Positions 5,850-7,253 of a stretch of DNA of 7,253 nucleotides are shown piece by piece. Location: assembly GCA_023135745.1 (NCBI GenBank), contig JAGLSM010000098.1, positions 1 to 7,253 of the forward strand. The letters run 5' to 3'. The translations under genes were made by a program, and so were the position numbers. A model generated the notes under the pieces. It saw only the letters and a program-made list of their open reading frames with translations, made no database searches and was not told the DNA's origin. Position 1 is the first letter of the stretch; each line of letters begins with the position of its first letter. This DNA is from Spirochaetota bacterium (lineage in GTDB: Bacteria > Spirochaetota > JAGLSM01).

Positions 5850-6899
5850 GTGACACAGGATTATCATTCATTTGACGGAAAAGAATTATCAAAGATTACT
5901 GATATTAATCTATTTTTAGATGATTCCGGAGTTACTAAATCCGACCTCTTTAACAATAAGGGCGCCCTTCTTGTTTTAAAGGGCAAGATCCCTCCTGATA
6001 AGATTTTTAAAATGCCTGTATACACATATATTGATTCTATTAATAAACATGTCAGCTATTTAAATAATGATGTAATAAGTGATCAGGAAAACCCTTTCCC
6101 CAGGGAGGACAAGGATCGTCTGGCACTTGTCGAAGAAAAGCGCAAAGAAGCAGTAAAAATTTACGGAAGTAACACTCTGGATATTTATGATTCTGGAATG
6201 AATATGATAAAAGATCTTTTTAAGATTGATACAACAAGCTTTGCCAAAGCTGAAGATATTGTCAATGAGACTTATAAAAAAGACCGAATTGCTGTTCACT
6301 CGTGTATTCATTCTCTTCGTTTTTCAGATACTTATACTTACAATCACAGTTTTTCAGTATATCTTTTATTCACTCAGGCACTTGAGGATTTTAGAGTTTA
6401 CAATAATTCAAAACAATTCTTTGATGTGTTTAAAGAAATGTGCCGAAATATCAATTTTAATACACAGAGTATTAAGAAATATGGACTTGGCTCATTACTT
6501 CATGACTATGGTAAAATTTTGATTCCGGATGAAATACTCAACAAGCCTGGGAAGCTTACCAAAGAAGAATTTGAAGTGATGAAGAGTCATCCCGGTTTAG
6601 GCGTTAATCAGCTTAAAAAGCTTGATATTGATGATCAGCAAATTCTTGAACTAGTCGGAAACCATCATCCTGAGTATCCGGTTTTTCCAAAAAATGTAAG
6701 AAATCCTCTCGCAATGATATGTAATATTATTGATATTTATGATGCCTGCCGTTCTGACAGATGTTACAGAAAGGGATGTTCCTATGAAAAAACGAAGGAA
6801 ATTCTTGAGAGTAATAGAGTAAAGCTCGGTTGGGATCCTTTTATTTACATGGTTGTAACCCGTCAGACAATCCCAAAATTTGAAGAAAAAATGGAATAA
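5850..6899 (+). CDS. Variant HD-GYP family phosphohydrolase with degenerate GYP loop
   Basis: This is a 349-residue cytoplasmic protein with a GTG start. The N-terminal part (about 13-75) contains GALLVLKGKIPPDKIFKM (38-55), like the small domain often preceding HD-GYP. A helical linker follows, then the HD-GYP domain (about 155-345). Canonical elements are Y-T-Y-N-H166, H218-D219-x-G-K222 followed by ILIPDEIL, KPGKLTKEEFEVMKSH247, H272-H273 and D295-I-Y-D298-A. These include the usual metal ligands. Family members cleave cyclic di-GMP. Here, however, the stretch normally reading HHE-x-x-DGSGYP is H272-H273-P-E-Y-P277, about five residues shorter and lacking both the Glu after HH and DGSG. 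Hydrolysis of cyclic di-GMP is therefore uncertain; it may have another substrate or act as a binding protein. Cysteines at 291, 300, 305 and 310 cluster around the DxxDA segment. The gene starts 52 bases after the barrel gene, so it is probably co-transcribed. Confidence 0.87.
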   Translation: MTQDYHSFDGKELSKITDINLFLDDSGVTKSDLFNNKGALLVLKGKIPPDKIFKMPVYTYIDSINKHVSYLNNDVISDQENPFPREDKDRLALVEEKRKEAVKIYGSNTLDIYDSGMNMIKDLFKIDTTSFAKAEDIVNETYKKDRIAVHSCIHSLRFSDTYTYNHSFSVYLLFTQALEDFRVYNNSKQFFDVFKEMCRNINFNTQSIKKYGLGSLLHDYGKILIPDEILNKPGKLTKEEFEVMKSHPGLGVNQLKKLDIDDQQILELVGNHHPEYPVFPKNVRNPLAMICNIIDIYDACRSDRCYRKGCSYEKTKEILESNRVKLGWDPFIYMVVTRQTIPKFEEKME

Positions 6900-6918
6900 T
6901 ACTCTTATTAAATTTTTC

Positions 6919-6941
6919 AAAAATGGGAAAAATCATTTTTT
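6919..6941 (+). terminator. Weak candidate terminator after the HD-GYP gene
   Basis: AAAAATG (6919-6925) and CATTTTT (6934-6940) can pair as a seven-base, mostly A-T stem around an eight-base loop, and the 3' arm runs into a T-tract ending at 6941. It lies 20 bases after the HD-GYP stop codon, the right place for an operon terminator. With only one G-C pair it would be weak. Confidence 0.3.
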
Positions 6942-6968
6942 ACACTAAAAATTCTTTATATTTATAAG
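6939..6968 (+). promoter_or_regulatory. Candidate promoter for the DEAD-box helicase gene
   Basis: TTTACA (6939-6944, five of six) and TATAAG (6963-6968, five of six) are 18 bases apart. Initiation near 6975 would give a leader of roughly 115 bases before the ATG at 7092. AT-rich surroundings make chance matches likely. Confidence 0.35.
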
Positions 6969-7030
6969 AGAATATTTATTAATCAAATTTGATGCTTTTC
7001 ATTTGGGCATATGCAGCGGTATAAATCCTT

Positions 7031-7060
7031 CTTGAGAGAATATTTTGAATTACTCTTAAG
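7031..7060. repeat. Imperfect inverted repeat in the helicase leader
   Basis: CTTGAGAG (7031-7038) and CTCTTAAG (7053-7060) can pair at seven of eight positions around a 14-base AT-rich loop. No T-run follows, so it is not a standard terminator. The left arm also overlaps an 11-base direct repeat, AGAGAATATTT, present at 6967-6977 and 7035-7045. The arms end about 20 bases before the helicase ribosome binding site, so they could form a leader hairpin or an operator. Confidence 0.35.
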
Positions 7061-7091
7061 ATGGAATAATCTGTTTTAAAAAGGAATAATA

Positions 7092-7253
7092 ATGGAAAAA
7101 TTTAAAGAGCTTGGTTTGTCTGATGAAACCCTTGCCGCGATAAGTAAAAAAGGATTCGAAGAACCAACCGAGATACAGACTCTAACAATACCTCTTCTTC
7201 TTAATAATACAAGCGATATAATTGCTCAGGCCCAGACAGGTACCGGAAAAACA
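7092..7253 (+). CDS. DEAD-box ATP-dependent RNA helicase, N-terminal fragment cut by the window edge
   Basis: The first 54 codons are present and the frame is open to the right edge. The protein starts [14 protein letters not shown]. It carries the DEAD-box Q motif, GFEEPTEIQ (residues 21-29) with an upstream Phe at 4, and motif I (Walker A) A-Q-T-G-T-G-K-T at 47-54. This order and spacing is diagnostic of DEAD-box helicases that use ATP to unwind short RNA duplexes in ribosome assembly, mRNA decay or cold adaptation. The DEAD motif and C-terminal domains lie beyond the window, so DeaD, RhlE, DbpA and CshA types cannot be separated. AAGGA (7081-7085) lies 6 bases before the ATG. The 192-base upstream gap with repeats suggests its own promoter and leader. 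Confidence 0.93.
   Translation, partial: MEKFKELGLSDETLAAISKKGFEEPTEIQTLTIPLLLNNTSDIIAQAQTGTGKT

Noticed and set aside
6226..6522. Rightward 98-codon open frame inside the HD-GYP gene, and leftward frames at 6060-6311 and 6651-6920
   Set aside because: All overlap the HD-GYP coding sequence, whose motifs span these positions in its own frame.
6992..7024. Ten-codon open frame (MLFIWAYAAV) in the helicase leader
   Set aside because: It has no Shine-Dalgarno and no attenuator-like codon run, and an open frame this short is expected by chance.

Overview
The window looks like chromosomal DNA from an AT-rich diderm bacterium. Two gene products carry N-terminal signal peptides, and one of these is an apparent outer-membrane beta-barrel ending in phenylalanine. 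A spirochaete is a reasonable guess, because a lone GHKL ATPase, a large barrel and an HD-GYP protein lie together in AT-rich DNA. The sequence does not prove this. Nothing here is clearly mobile: I saw no transposase, integrase, CRISPR array, tRNA or rRNA.

Left part (1-2023). A leftward gene cut by the left edge (1-1159) encodes a polytopic membrane protein of unknown family. It has no stop codon in the window and is visibly richer in G+C than everything to its right. A 99-base divergent intergenic region separates it from a rightward YoaP-type GNAT acetyltransferase with a C-terminal thioredoxin-like domain (1259-2023). The intergenic region holds a perfect 14-base palindrome, TTGAC-N4-GTCAA, which matches the FNR/ANR-type operator consensus and overlaps the promoter elements predicted for both genes.

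Middle (2032-3132). A leftward gene convergent with the acetyltransferase encodes a secreted protein with an N-terminal domain that resembles the PsbP/DcrB fold and about three C-terminal TPR units. It is followed by a second divergent intergenic region.

Right part (3133-6899). Three rightward genes with gaps of 70 and 52 bases form a likely operon. They encode a stand-alone GHKL (histidine-kinase-like) ATPase with a degenerate G1 box, a 629-residue putative outer-membrane beta-barrel of no family I recognise, and an HD-GYP-type phosphohydrolase in which the DGSG part of the GYP loop is missing. Two signalling-type enzymes, each with an altered nucleotide-binding motif, flanking an uncharacterised barrel make this the most interesting unit in the window. 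Any joint function is inference.

Right edge (6900-7253). A 192-base leader with repeats and a possible promoter precedes a DEAD-box RNA helicase gene. Only its first 54 codons are present, ending just after the Walker A motif.
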